A stretch of DNA of 64,000 nt from Ophiostoma sp. CBS 140.51 (taxonomy: Eukaryota > Ascomycota > Sordariomycetes > Ophiostomatales > Ophiostomataceae), in assembly GCA_029298735.1 (NCBI GenBank), contig JANSLP010000051.1, forward strand, positions 90,407-154,406, written 5' to 3'. Made by a program: the position numbers and the translations under genes. The notes under the pieces are model-generated. The model was not told the origin of the DNA. It did no database searches and was given only the letters and a program-made list of their open reading frames with translations. Shown here piece by piece: positions 47,873 to 59,232 of the stretch. The number at the start of each line of letters is the position of its first letter. The stretch's first letter is position 1.

Positions 47873-48334
47873 TTAATCATCATCTTCACCAACTTCCTCC
47901 ACCGACACCACCGACACGTTCATTTCGGGCAACCCGGAAAATTTGGGAGGACCGGGAGGACCGGGAGACCCGCCTGTTTCGAGCTCTTCAGACACCTCAG
48001 TAATTCGGGACAGTTTCGACATCTCAGATGGGTTTGACACCTCAGATGTCTTAAATTCCGTAGAAATACCAAGGGCATTGGGCACTTCATACACTTCCAC
48101 CGCCGTGGAGGCTGCAGCATCCTTGGAAACCTCGGGTGCTGTGGCCACCTCAGTCGTCGTCGTTTCCGCAACTGCAGGAGATGGACCGGACGTGCTGGAC
48201 GCCCCGGGCACCACTTTGAGGCCTTTGATCTGACGCACCTTCATTTTAAACGTTCGACTCATGGCAGCAGCGGCGTTGATCATGGCCACTCTTGCTTCCT
48301 CTTCCGAAACGCCACGCGCACGATACGTGTCCAT
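47873..48334 (-). CDS. Small ORF in phase with and directly behind HAM-2 (153 codons)
   Basis: Starts at ATG 48334, 24 nt beyond the HAM-2 stop codon, and is in the same frame; the 161 codons from the HAM-2 stop to the TAA at 47873 contain no other stop. The product begins MDTYRARGVSEEEARVAMI, has a short Ala-rich helix, a basic patch (MKVRQIKGLKVVPG), then an acidic, Thr/Ser/Val/Glu-rich disordered tail with recurring T-E-V-S units, a GPPGPP stretch and a GEDDD end. Codon use looks coding. It could be a separate short gene, a C-terminal extension of HAM-2 made by stop-codon readthrough or an unseen splice, or a chance frame. I know no family for it. Confidence 0.35.
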   Translation of the reverse strand: MDTYRARGVSEEEARVAMINAAAAMSRTFKMKVRQIKGLKVVPGASSTSGPSPAVAETTTTEVATAPEVSKDAAASTAVEVYEVPNALGISTEFKTSEVSNPSEMSKLSRITEVSEELETGGSPGPPGPPKFSGLPEMNVSVVSVEEVGEDDD

Positions 48335-48358
48335 AATATCTGTTTTGAGGGACCCGTA

Positions 48359-51300
48359 CTAAGTGTCCCAGTCGCTCTTGTAGCCGTCGCCGTCAATGAT
48401 ATCAGTCCAGCTCAGGTCCAACTTCTCCAGCTCGCGAAAGAAAAAGTCATGTTCCTCGCGCAGAGCCACACTGACCTCGGGTGCCATTTTGTCTGGGTAC
48501 CGCCGCACATTGAACCAGTGCGTCAAGCTGCGCAGCGCCTGCTCCAGTGGCAGAGAGCTCTCCACCTCGCCGTCCACGTCGCTACCTGCCAGCCACTCGT
48601 CGCGCAGGTCCGGCCGGCAGTGCAGGTACACCGCAGTGATGACCCGCATGTTGCTCTGTCGCCACTTACGGCCACAGTAGGGGACCTGGTTCTTGAAAAG
48701 CTTGAGCGTGTATAGCCGCAGCTCTTGTTGTGGCACCTTGAGCATCTTGCGCAGGATATTCGAAGACTTGTAGTGCACGAGAAGTAGGTTGCGGTGGGCT
48801 TTGTTCTTGCAGATCTTCTGCATCACCCGTAGCAGGTTGATGAGCGAGAAGAAGTTGCGCCGGTTAAAGTCTGTGATCGGTTCGATGGGCACGTCACCCA
48901 GCGGGTAGCCCAACTCGTCCACCTGGGGGGCACCTGCTGGCCGGCTGTTGGCCATCGCCCGGCTCGCTGCAACGATGGCGCCGGGCACCTGAGGCGGCGA
49001 CCGGCGACGCTTGATCGCCGGTGGGGCAGCATCGTCCTCGCTTTCAAGCTCCTCATCCTCAGCTGCACCGCCAGCTTGCTCCTCACCTTCTGGAACGGCG
49101 GCACGGCTGTTGCAGAAGAAGAAAAAGCTTGAATCCACCCAGTCGTTTTTGGCGTCGACCAGCTGCTGCACGTCCTGGTGAGCCCAGAGCTTCAACAGAA
49201 GGGGCACATAGTTGCAGTCGAGCAGAAGCTGTGTGAGATACTCAAATTTGAGTACATCTGCAATGCGTTAGCGATGGAGTCAAGAATGAAGGATGAGAAA
49301 CCACGCCACAAGCACAGGAGAGAAATGGCGATGTAACGTACGAGACACTTTCAGCCACTTCAACAGCAGTAACAGGATACCGGACACAGCCTTTGCGCTG
49401 ATCTCTCTTGTCCGAGCAGCGTCAACCTCCTCGGGAGTCTGCTCAGCAGGCTCAGAGTTGCCCAGGTTGCCACCTGGCTGTTGGTTCTGGAAGCGGTTGT
49501 TCGGGCCTCCTGCTGCGGGATGTTGCTGCTGTCCCGCTGGGGCCTGCGCCATAAGCACGGCTACGTTTATCAAAATGGCTTTCAACAGGACAATAACTAG
49601 TGATTGCAAGTGAGGAAGTGCCTCTTGCTAGAGGTTTGGGAATGAATTGTTAGCAAAGAGTAGTTGTTTTGTGGGGGGAGGTGGGGAGTGTAACTCACGT
49701 AAAATGTCTCCAAGGCGTCGAGACGTTGTTTGACGCGTTCGTTGAGCTCGCTTTCTCTCGGACCGTAGTCCACATCTGCCTCCACCCTTCTGGCCTCGTC
49801 GCTCGACTTGTTCGGCTTGACCAGACCCAGTTCCTCTTTTTCCTCCAGGGTGAGCGAGGACAGGTCCAGCTCCTCAATGAAGTCCAGGTCGGGTAATTCT
49901 TCATCAGCTGCGTCCCAGCCACGCTCGAACCGGAGAAATTTCTCCCGTGAGTCCCAAAGCTGCCTGGACGCACGCGTCATACGGACACGGTTGGCGAAAA
50001 GCTCGCCAGCCTCAAGAATGGACGAGGGTACGTCGCTGCCCTCCCACTTGCGGCCCACAAGGGCGTCTTGCAGCGCTGCTGAGCCCTTGCCACCTGCACC
50101 ATTGCTGGTCGCATCCAATGGTGGGTACATAAAGGGAAAGTTCTGGTTCGTCTGATAGTTTTGTTTCTTTCCACCTTTACCACCGGCTGCAGGTGATGGA
50201 GGCGGCGATGGTGCGGGTGTAGCAATATGGACTGGCTGATCAAGGATAGACGCGCCGCCATATGCGTTGGTAGGGCCAGGGAGGATTCCGTTTGAACCGT
50301 TGCTCCGCGGCGGGTGGTTGGGCGGTGGAGGAAGAAGACTGGTGTTATCATCTTCAAGCGGTAGCAACGGCTGAGGGGGGATGTATGCGGGGTATTTGGA
50401 GGTGATCTCTTGTCGGAAGGCATGGTAGTCGAGAGGCGACGCCATAATCAGATTCTTCTCCTTGTCGTCATCGGCAGTCGATTCGGCGGTGGCCTTTTTG
50501 GTCTCTATGAGCTCGCGCGTGCCTCCAAAGACAAGCAAGATTGCCTTCCAAAGAAGCAAAAACACTTGGCACTGAAGAACGATCGGGTTGTCTTCCCACC
50601 GCAGCTTTGATGCCACATTCATCATGAAATTAGGGACAGGCGGATTGAGGGAGACTGGGTAAAGGTTAACATATACAGACTCCACAAAACTGCACTTGTC
50701 ATAGAAGTTTGAACATACCGAGCTTTACGTAGCATGCGGCCATGTCGAGCGGGTCACTCAAGGCTGCTTGCATCACGACATAAAATATGCTCATGAGGTT
50801 CGCCAGGTCATCCTGGGCATCCTGAAGAAGACCTGTCGGTAGCTGTTGTACATCACCAGGGCCCCTGATGTGGTCAGTATCCAGATTTAAATCGCAATCC
50901 AAAGTGTCCAAAGTCCAAACGTACCAAAATGGCTCAAATGCTTGACGCAGGGCCTTCCACAAGACGGAGATACCGCCCAGCTTGCCAACCAGGGCCGCAG
51001 CGGCCTTCATGGCGGAGAGCTGCCGCTGCCGAGCGACAGTTCGCGCTGTTGACGAGCTCTTGCTATCCGCAGGACCGCCCGCTGTGGTACCCCAACGGCC
51101 GAGAAGGAGGTAGACGAGACATCCAATGACTTCAGCCCTCTGCCGGGGCTTACCCGACTCGAGGTAGCTGAGAAGATCAGACACGAAGAACTCTTGCGTC
51201 TCGGCACCAACCGTGTCCCACAAGCGCTCCTTCCTGTCGCCCTCACCCTGATATCCCTCTCCCTGGCCTTCCGCTGCATCACCGTCGTTGTATTCGTCGT

Positions 51301-51856
51301 GATCGTCATGGTCGTCGTCGTTGTTGTTCTTGTCGCCGTTCCGTTTGCCGTGGGTGATTTTCCGTTCCCAGCGGTTCTCAAAGTGTTGCTGGGCGTAATT
51401 GAGGCGTACCCACTGCCAGACCTGGTAGGAGAACCACTCGTCAATCTCCTCGTCAAAGTCGCCCATGTCTTCGTACGTAAAGTCGTAGGTGATGGGCTCA
51501 TTACGAGGCAGCTCCGAGGCCAGCCGGCGCAGCTGGGAGAGGGAGAGCGAGTCCAGTGGCTGTTGCTGTTGAGGAGGTACCGGTGCAGGAGGCGGGATCA
51601 AGTTGTTACCGGCGCCGCCACCGCCGCTATTATCGGCAGAGGTTCCTGTAGACATGCTGGCACTGGAGATGAGTTGTGTTGGTGGAGGAGGGAAGGATGT
51701 AGAAGCTTGGGCAGCTGACGGGTCGTCTGTTTGCTGTGAAGCTGATTCGGCTGACTGGTCGGTGCCGGCTGGGCTCGTCTTCTCCGACAATGTCGCTCCT
51801 TCAGCCGCAGCCTTCTCATCGGCTGAGGCCTGCCCTTCACTAGGAGGACTGCTCAT
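48359..51856 (-). CDS. ham-2: STRIPAK subunit HAM-2/PRO22 (Far11/STRIP homologue)
   Basis: Five exons: complement(join(48359..49257, 49342..49627, 49699..50654, 50719..50864, 50925..51856)), 1072 aa. Introns are 84, 71, 64 and 60 nt with GTAYGT or GTGAGT donors; the 60-nt one (50865-50924) keeps frame without a stop and is hidden in an unspliced reading. Junctions read EPFW-GPGDVQQL, YVK-LVSLNPPVP, ETFY-QEALPHL and KVS-HVLKFEYLTQLLLD. The family consists of Far11 (yeast), HAM-2 (Neurospora) and STRIP1/2 (animals), scaffold subunits of the striatin-PP2A complex needed for hyphal fusion, fruiting-body development and septation signalling. The N1221-type domain begins at about residue 113 (NEPITYDFTYEDMGDFDEE), and the DUF3402-type region includes the C-terminal part (NLLRVMQKICKNKAHRN, YTLKLFKNQVPYCGRKWRQ). 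An acidic Asp/His-rich insertion (about residues 170-195) is unusual. It ends YKSDWDT. It diverges from the RBR ligase gene. Confidence 0.9.
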
Positions 51857-52944
51857 ACTGACAAAAACAAAAGAAGAGGAGAGGAGGGGTGAGGGCTACA
51901 AGAGTGCCCTTCATTAAAGGGGTTTGGGAGAAGAGAGCGGGAGGCTAAGAGGGCGTGTCTGCGATCATCCTGCTTCAATGGTGCTCAGGTTGATGTCGTT
52001 GAAGGGGGCGTGTCCTAGCTTGGCCGTTGGTTTTTGTCGCACAATCGCCAGAGGGAAAAAAAAGCCGTGTGAGGTTTTGGTGTGGGTTTGGGGATCGTGA
52101 AAGGTGAGAGCTCTTCCCTTTCCCTGGTGCTTCTTTCGGGAAGGCTGTGTTTCGGTTGGCAGAGCAGGAACGACAGCAGGGCAGGCGGGCAGGAGAGCTC
52201 CACACGAGCGCCATTCTTGCGCAAGCTGAGCGCTCTGTGGGGATAGAGCTTCCTGCCCAATTGGACAGTGAGGGCACAGGGGCGGGGAAAGCAAGAACGA
52301 GGGGCCGTAGCCAATCAGCGACGCGGCTGGTCGGCCTCAACGTGCTGAACAGAACGGGCTCAATCAGGGGACCTCAGTCCCTGAAGGGATGAAAACAGGG
52401 CACTTTTATTAGGGCAGCTCGCAAAAGAGCGACAGCGCTACGGCAGTCATTCTTGCCTGGCGCCCCTGAACACTGGCTCTTCCGGTCTTTGTCACACGGC
52501 TGAAGGGTGGCGTAAGAGTCACGATTCATGGCATGCGAGCACCTTCCCTCTCACAGGTATCGAATCGTACTTGCCCTTGAGGACTGCTCCGTTCGATTCA
52601 CAATCAGTGATAGCGCCTTCCGTGCTCCGTACTTAACGGCAGACGAAAGCACATCGTCGACTTTTGAAGCCTTTTTGAAGTTCACTCAATTTTTTCCCAG
52701 CACCCATCACGTACACAAAGAGAACTCGGCCATCGCCACAGGCTTTGTCACCTCTTTGTTTCCCCATTTTATATTTTCATCGCATATATCGCATGAACGA
52801 TGCGGCTCTCGATCTTGGTTTATACATTGGCTCGGAACAATCTTGAAGGGAAATAGGAACTGGAAGACGAGAGGACGAAAGAGAGGTGAAAGAAACACGA
52901 TACACTTCTTAGAACCCATTTGAGCCGGATCTCTATCATCCGCC
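51857..52944. promoter_or_regulatory. Divergent promoter region between ham-2 and the RBR ligase gene
   Basis: 1.09 kb separates the two start codons, so both promoters must lie here or overlap. No coding frame is credible. The segment at 52612-52637 holds AGCGCCTTCC followed by GTGCTCCGTACTTA, near matches to two dispersed motifs described among the findings. No TATA box is obvious. Confidence 0.45.
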
Positions 52945-55179
52945 ATGGATTTTGACGACGAGGACATCGACTACGGCGACCTGCGGGCCGTGGAGATCAG
53001 CACGCTCAAGGCCATCTTTCCGGAGCTGGCCGTTAACAGCAAAAACAAATACGCGTTCTCACTTGAGGTGCCCGTGAATCCGGCCGAGGTCATTACCGTC
53101 GCTTTTCCGGCTACCGGCATCATTGAGAATGCGATAGTGAGCGTCCCAGCGGTGTCCGGCGCATCGTCTTCTGCTGCCGATTCCGCAGCCGGAGCTCAGC
53201 CGGAGAACCAGGCTATTGATACCCATGAACTTGCATATTTGCCATCTCTACAGCTGCACATCACGCTCCCGCCGGCATATCCCGCAGACGAGCCGCCCAC
53301 AGTTGCCGTAACGGCCGCGCCGCCCTGGCTGCCGAGCACTGTGCTGGACCGTCTTGCGGACGACTGCGCACGGTTGTGGGAGGAGATGGGCCACGACCAG
53401 GTGGTCTTCAGCTACGTGGACCATATCCAGCAAGCGGCAGACGACAAGGTGTTTGGGCTCGTTAACAAGGACGGCTTTCTTGCCGTTGACACAGAGCACA
53501 AGGTGGCTATTCTCAACTACGATGTTGTAGCTAAGCAGGCAGCTTTTGCTAAGGAGACGTTCAACTGCGGCATCTGCTTAGGTAAGTTTGTGCTGTTACC
53601 CGTCAGGTGTCTAGTACGTAAAACAGTCGTCTAACCGACCGTAGATCCAAAGAAGGGCGCCGTCTGCCACCGCATGCAAGACTGCGGTCATGTCTTCTGC
53701 CGCCAATGCTTGCAGGACTTTTACAGCAGTGTCATCACGGAGGGTGACTTGGCGTCTGTCCGCTGCCTCGAGCCGAACTGCTCCAAGGAACGCAGCGCCG
53801 CGGCCCAGCAGGCAGGCAAGAAGAACAGCAAACCTAAGCTCGTGTCCGTTAGCCCCGGCGAGTTGTTGCAGATTCCCATCGACGAGGCTCTAGTGAAGCG
53901 CTACATCGATCTCAAGTATAAGACAGCACTTGAATCGGACAAGAACACCGTATACTGCCCCCGTGCATGGTGCAACGGTGCAGCACGGTCCAACAAGCAC
54001 AAAAAGCCGCAAGGTTTCTCGTTGCACGAGAGCGACGACGAGGACGATGAGGGCGACCAGGAGGCGGCAGCAGAAGAAGCGGCAGATAGCGAGGACACCA
54101 AGGGTAAAAAGGCGGCCTATTCAGCATCCGAAGAGCGTCTTTGCATCTGCGAAGATTGCCGGTTTGCGTTCTGCAGCCGCTGTCTCCTATCATGGCACGG
54201 CGCCTTTGTGTCCTGCGCACCCAGGAATACCGGTGAGCTTGCCGAGGAGGACAAGGCATCGCTCGAGTACTTAGCTCTCCACACCACGCCGTGCCCGACG
54301 TGCGCGGCGCCTGCACAAAAGACCATGGGCTGCAACCACATGATCTGTTTCCGTTGCAACACCCATTTCTGCTACCTATGCTCGGCATGGCTCGACTCCA
54401 GCAATCCATACCGGCACTTTGGCGAAGCGCCAGGCGGCCGGCGGACAGGCTGCTTCAATCGGCTGTGGGAGCTCCAGGACGGTGACGAGGGCGGCGGTGA
54501 CGGACAGATCTTTGCGTTCAACGGCGGTGCAGCCATCGACATCAACAACTTACAGCACGACCACATGTCTGACGACTCTGAAGACTGGGGCTCGGAGGAC
54601 GAGAGTGAGCCCGACTCGGATGCCGAAGATGGCTTTGAACCAGGACATGGTCAACCCGCCCGTGGACGTGGTGGCCAACGAGGCGGTCCAAGGGTACGTG
54701 GCGGTGGCCGTGTCCGTGGCCAGAATGCTCGACAGCGAGGAGGCGCTCGACAAGGGCCGGCCGTACCGGCAGGGTCTCGACAGGTTGATGTCGCCCGTGA
54801 AGGACCTCTTGTCCTTCGTATTGCCATGGAGCCAGCACCAGCTGCCGCCGCCGCCGGTCCTGCAGCTCCCGCAGCCCCTGCACTGATCAACTACAACAAC
54901 AACCACCACCAAAACAACAACGGTGTAGCCCAACGAGGACGAGGAGGTGTCCCGGCCGGTCGGGGAAGAGGAGGGGAAGGTCGTATACGAGGAGGAGGTG
55001 CCGTGCGTGGTCGAGGTGGTGCCGGGCGAGGTCGTGGACAAGGTCGGGGTGGTGGCGGTGTTGTTGTTGGCGGCGGCAGACAGCAAGACGACGACAACGA
55101 GCTGGACCCGGCGATGGCCGCCTGGGTACGCAACTTTGTCGAGCTGGCCCTTGTCGACAACGAAGATGACGAGTTCTAG
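52945..55179 (+). CDS. ITT1: RWD-RBR E3 ubiquitin ligase (RNF14/Itt1-like) with RG/RGG-rich insertion
   Basis: Two exons: join(52945..53581, 53645..55179), 723 aa; the 63-nt intron (GTAAGT ... CCGTAG, branch CTAAC) lies inside RING1. An N-terminal RWD domain (about residues 10-165, YLPSLQLHITLPPAYPADEPP) is followed by RING1 (C208-G-I-C211 ... CGHVFCRQC ... CLEPNC), an in-between-RING domain (from C317: YCPRAWC ... CICEDCRFAFCSRC) carrying an acidic insertion, and RING2 (C429-PTC432 ... GCNHMIC447FRCNTHFCYLC). By family rule C447 is the catalytic cysteine that accepts ubiquitin from E2. RNF14-type ligases act on translation and stalled-ribosome factors; yeast Itt1 affects translation termination. 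Residues about 548-690 are an Arg/Gly-rich region with RGG and RGRGG motifs, and the protein ends AWVRNFVELALVDNEDDEF. The RG-rich part is odd for this family. Confidence 0.9.
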
Positions 55180-58100
55180 ACCGTGAGTCTTGTTAGTTTC
55201 CAGTTCTTCATGGCGTGTGGCCTACATCAGCTCCCTCTTTTTGTCCTGACTGTTCTTGGGCCCCCTACTTTTTGATTATTTTTGCTTCATTTGTTTTGTC
55301 CAACACCGTGGCCATGGCTTTTGCAGCACTGTTGTCTCTTCTTTCCTTCTTTCGATATATATCGGCCTCCTTGTGAGCATTTGGCAGCATTTTCTGGGGA
55401 TTTTGGTACAAGCGTAGCGCATCAAAAGTGCGAAATAGCCTTTGTTTTTTTTTTTAATCAAGAATCTACACCTTTTCACGTTTTCTTCTTCTTTTTTCTT
55501 GTTTGTATACACTGTATTGTTTTGTAGTTCGTTTATTTGATTTGATACAATCCATACAGCCTTCGTTCCAATCCATATCCTGCATCGTCAATCTTTCTCT
55601 GTTTTCCATTTCACCGTCGCGTTGCGGGTGCATTGAGAGGTTGCGGCCACGGCTGCTACTGCTACGAGAGCATTCTTTCCGTCCCTCCCTTTCCCTTTCC
55701 TTCTTCCACCAGCGTCCCAACCAGGCACGGTGGCGTTGTCGGCAAGCAGGGGGACACGGCAGAGACTGGACTGTTCACCGGGGCACTGGACGGCACGTTG
55801 AGAAATTCTTTGGGGTCACTCTGGGCACTGGCCGCTGGATGGTCAGTGAAGACTAGCCGGGTGGGAAGGAGGGGCAGTCTTCCAAAGGCGAAGGAACAAC
55901 AGAGGGAGAGGCAGGTTGGTATGCCCACTGGGCAAGTATCTTAGGAAAACAGGGCACGGGAAAAGGCGACAGAAGGCCAAGAGGGCAAAACTGTGCAGAA
56001 GGAATATGTTGTGTCCACTCCCGGGGGGCAAATCTACTTCGTATGACTGCGACGTGGGCCGAGGAGGGGGCTTTGGGGGGGCAACACAAAGAAAAGGAAA
56101 ATGAGGAGAAGGAGGCAGAGACGTACGGAAACCAGGAAGCAGGAAAGGGAAGCCGAGAAGGCGACGCTGGGCTGTTGGACACAGGGAGTTACAGCTTGTC
56201 GTTGCCCGTCTTCTCTCGTCGTCGACCTTTTTCTCACCTGCCCTATTCTGTCTTTGCCGTTGAATCCTTCGTCGTTTCTGTCGTATCTTTTGTCTGCATC
56301 CTGTTTCTTTTGTCGACACTCTCTCTTTTCTCGAATGAGGTTTTGCATCGCCGGTTTTCTGTTTTGTTTGCAGTTGTAATTTCGTATTTCACCAAAGCCC
56401 TCAAATACCGATCGAGCGTCTCCTCGTTTGCTCTTGCTCCTCTGATCTCCTACATTGCATGTTTTAACTGCTTAAACGTGGAGCAAGGTCTATTTTTACC
56501 ATCAGAAAGAAACAGGAAACAGTCTGTTCGCTGGCTCCTTGGAAGATCCCCTATCTACCACCCCTATTCCTGTTTCTTTTGATTTTAATTCTGCAGCTGC
56601 CAGGAGTACCTATACTTCTTTCAATCTGCATCTTCTCATGCAGCTTCCTTTCTCTCTGGTTTATGATTCGAGGAATGCTTACAGAGTCCTCCGTCATCGA
56701 GTTGCCCCCCAAAAGGAAGGAGTTTCATTTCCCACACTCCCGTTTTCCTTCTCATTTTGTTGCTTTCTCCAATCTCTTATATTTCTCCCTTTCACACTCG
56801 CGTCACTCCTTCATCATCGCTGCATTTAAAGAGTTGCAGTGCTAAGGAAATAGGAAGACACGGTTTCTGGTTTCGAGTCGTCCTTGTCGACTCCGTTTCT
56901 GTTTCTTGCCGCCCTCTTACCCCTATGTCCTGCTTGGACTGTAATTTCAGATTGTCAAGTATCTATACTTATAGGTAAATTGGACTAAACTAATTCAAAG
57001 AAAGAAACAGTAGAGAGGTACGGCGGTGAGAGCTCGAAGTTGATGCCATTGACTCTCGAGACTGTTTTCCGTATACACACGAATATGACCGTGGTCATCG
57101 CTGAAGAAATAAGAAAAAATATTTTCTGGCGATGAGCGCGCCAAAGGCACAAATGCAAGTTGACGAGCTACTTCTCACTGTCTTCCCATTGTGAAGTGCA
57201 AGACCAGTGGATGGAGCACATTATTTTGATTTTCATATTTTTATTTTGTGCCTACCGTCTGGGTCTGTTCCATGGATCACGCACCTTTCCAAAGTTGCAG
57301 TTGATCTCGGAGGAAGATTGGGGGGAGTGAAATCAGAGAAAATAAAAATGGGACGAGCCAAGGAGGTACGTGAGTGGGTGGGCAAATGCATATCGAAGAA
57401 GAGAAAAACGGGTAAGATATCCCAACAGAAAAGGGCTGGTGGGTGGCGGCCTTTCCGTCCTTCTCGAGGGCAGTCTCAGAGTCTGTAGTGAGTCTGCAGT
57501 GTGCAGCCGCCTTTGTATCGGTACTCCCAGGGATGCAGAATGTCATAGGCACACACCACTGACAGAGGGCACGCACTTGGCAAGTCTCGGTGCTCTCGGT
57601 GCATCTTGACCGTGCTGCGTGGCTCTTTCACTCATCTTCCGGGCAGATGGTCCCCGACATCGTCTTCCTCTTCGTCGAGATGGCCTCATTCCTCTCCTCG
57701 AAAGACTGGCTGTCTAAAAACCAGAACCATCATGATAGTCGGCGAGGTCCTGTCGTGCTGCCCTTGTGGCTGAAGCTCCCAATGCCATCAGCATAACTCT
57801 ATCCTTAATAAGTCTCGATGCCCTGTTTGATAACCTACTTCTGCTGCGATCATCCTGGACAAAGGCCAGGACGGGAAACAGTAGCATCGTCCCGGAATAG
57901 GAAATTCAAGGGCCCGTTTTGGGCGACACTGGCACTGGATCTAGTTTGTCAATCTCTCTTGTGGCCTCCTCCCTTTGCTCTTCCTCTCCGTCTTCTCATC
58001 GCCCTCCACCTTTCTCCCTTTTGCCACTTTGCCATGCCCTTGGCCGTGGAGAGCAGATGCACGCCCGTCCTTCTCCTGGGGCCAAAATGCTACTTGGTCC

Positions 58101-59210
58101 AAGCAGCTCGACTGAAAGGGGCAGAGGGGGTGGACGATAGGGATGAGGGGAGAGGCGACAGAGTGAGATGATAACTGCGACACTAGAAAAGAAGCGTATA
58201 TATACCACAGGACTGGTATTTTCATGGCTACTTTGGAGCTCAGTGGAGCAGAAAGCAGGTAATTCCAGGCCATTCCAAGGAACAAAGTTGAGTAGATACG
58301 AAAGTTGATCGGGACATTGAGGAGGACGAGAACAAAGTTTCTCCATCGATGTGAGACCGATGGAACGAGAAAAGGGACGAAAAAAGAGAGAAACAGAGGA
58401 ATGACAGACAGAACAGTGGATTCAGGGCGCGTAGGAAAGGTGCAGCGGCCAAGTGAGAACCCAGATGAGCCCAGAAAAAGGACGAACGCCACCGCAGACC
58501 GCAGTGCCGGATGGTAGTGCTACCTCGCCCACGAACGGGCTGAAATCCGCCGTTCGCGGTGGAGGTAGTAATACACATACACATAGGCACAAATGGGACA
58601 CACAGAATCAAAGAGGAACCGTACTTGTAGTGTACATAGAGACCGTGAGATACTTGAGATACTGAGGTACGGAGAACGGAGGACGGAGAAAGAGGCTCGC
58701 AGAGTGTGGTTTGGACATCTGGAGAGAGCCGACGCGTGGCACCGGGGAACGTCGCAATCCAGAACAAGGAGAGCAGGAGGTTGAGGTGCAGAGTTGCAGA
58801 GCAGCAGAGCATCGTAGCAGGCGGTTTGCCTCATCTACGACGGTCTGATTTTCTGGTTCTGTGTTCATGCACGGACCACCAAGGACGCGATGGACAACAG
58901 CTTCACAGTCATGGTACGACGTACAAATATCAAGCTCAATATACGAAGTATGAGGTATAACGATAAGGACAGAAGCACACGCTCTTCTATATTTACACGC
59001 CCTCTATGGAAAGTGCCGTCTCTTTACTCTCTCTCTCTCTCACCCTGTGTTTTTCTTGGTATGTCGGTTTTTCTCAGACTCCTTCCAATAAGCGCGTTGC
59101 TGCCCCCATCCAAGGACGAATACAGCTCGTGCTCCGCGAGACGTACGATTCTGCGGGTGCTAACAAGAAACAAGAGTTCCCACTTTGAGTATTTTTACCT
59201 CTCAATGGCC

Positions 59211-59232
59211 CTATATCAGACGTCTGATATAG
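59211..59232. repeat. Perfect 22-bp palindrome centred on GACGTC
   Basis: The half-site CTATATCAGAC is followed immediately by its exact reverse complement. The centre is GACGTC (an AatII site). A perfect 22-bp palindrome is very unlikely by chance in 64 kb, so a dimeric protein-binding site or a cruciform is possible. Confidence 0.95.
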
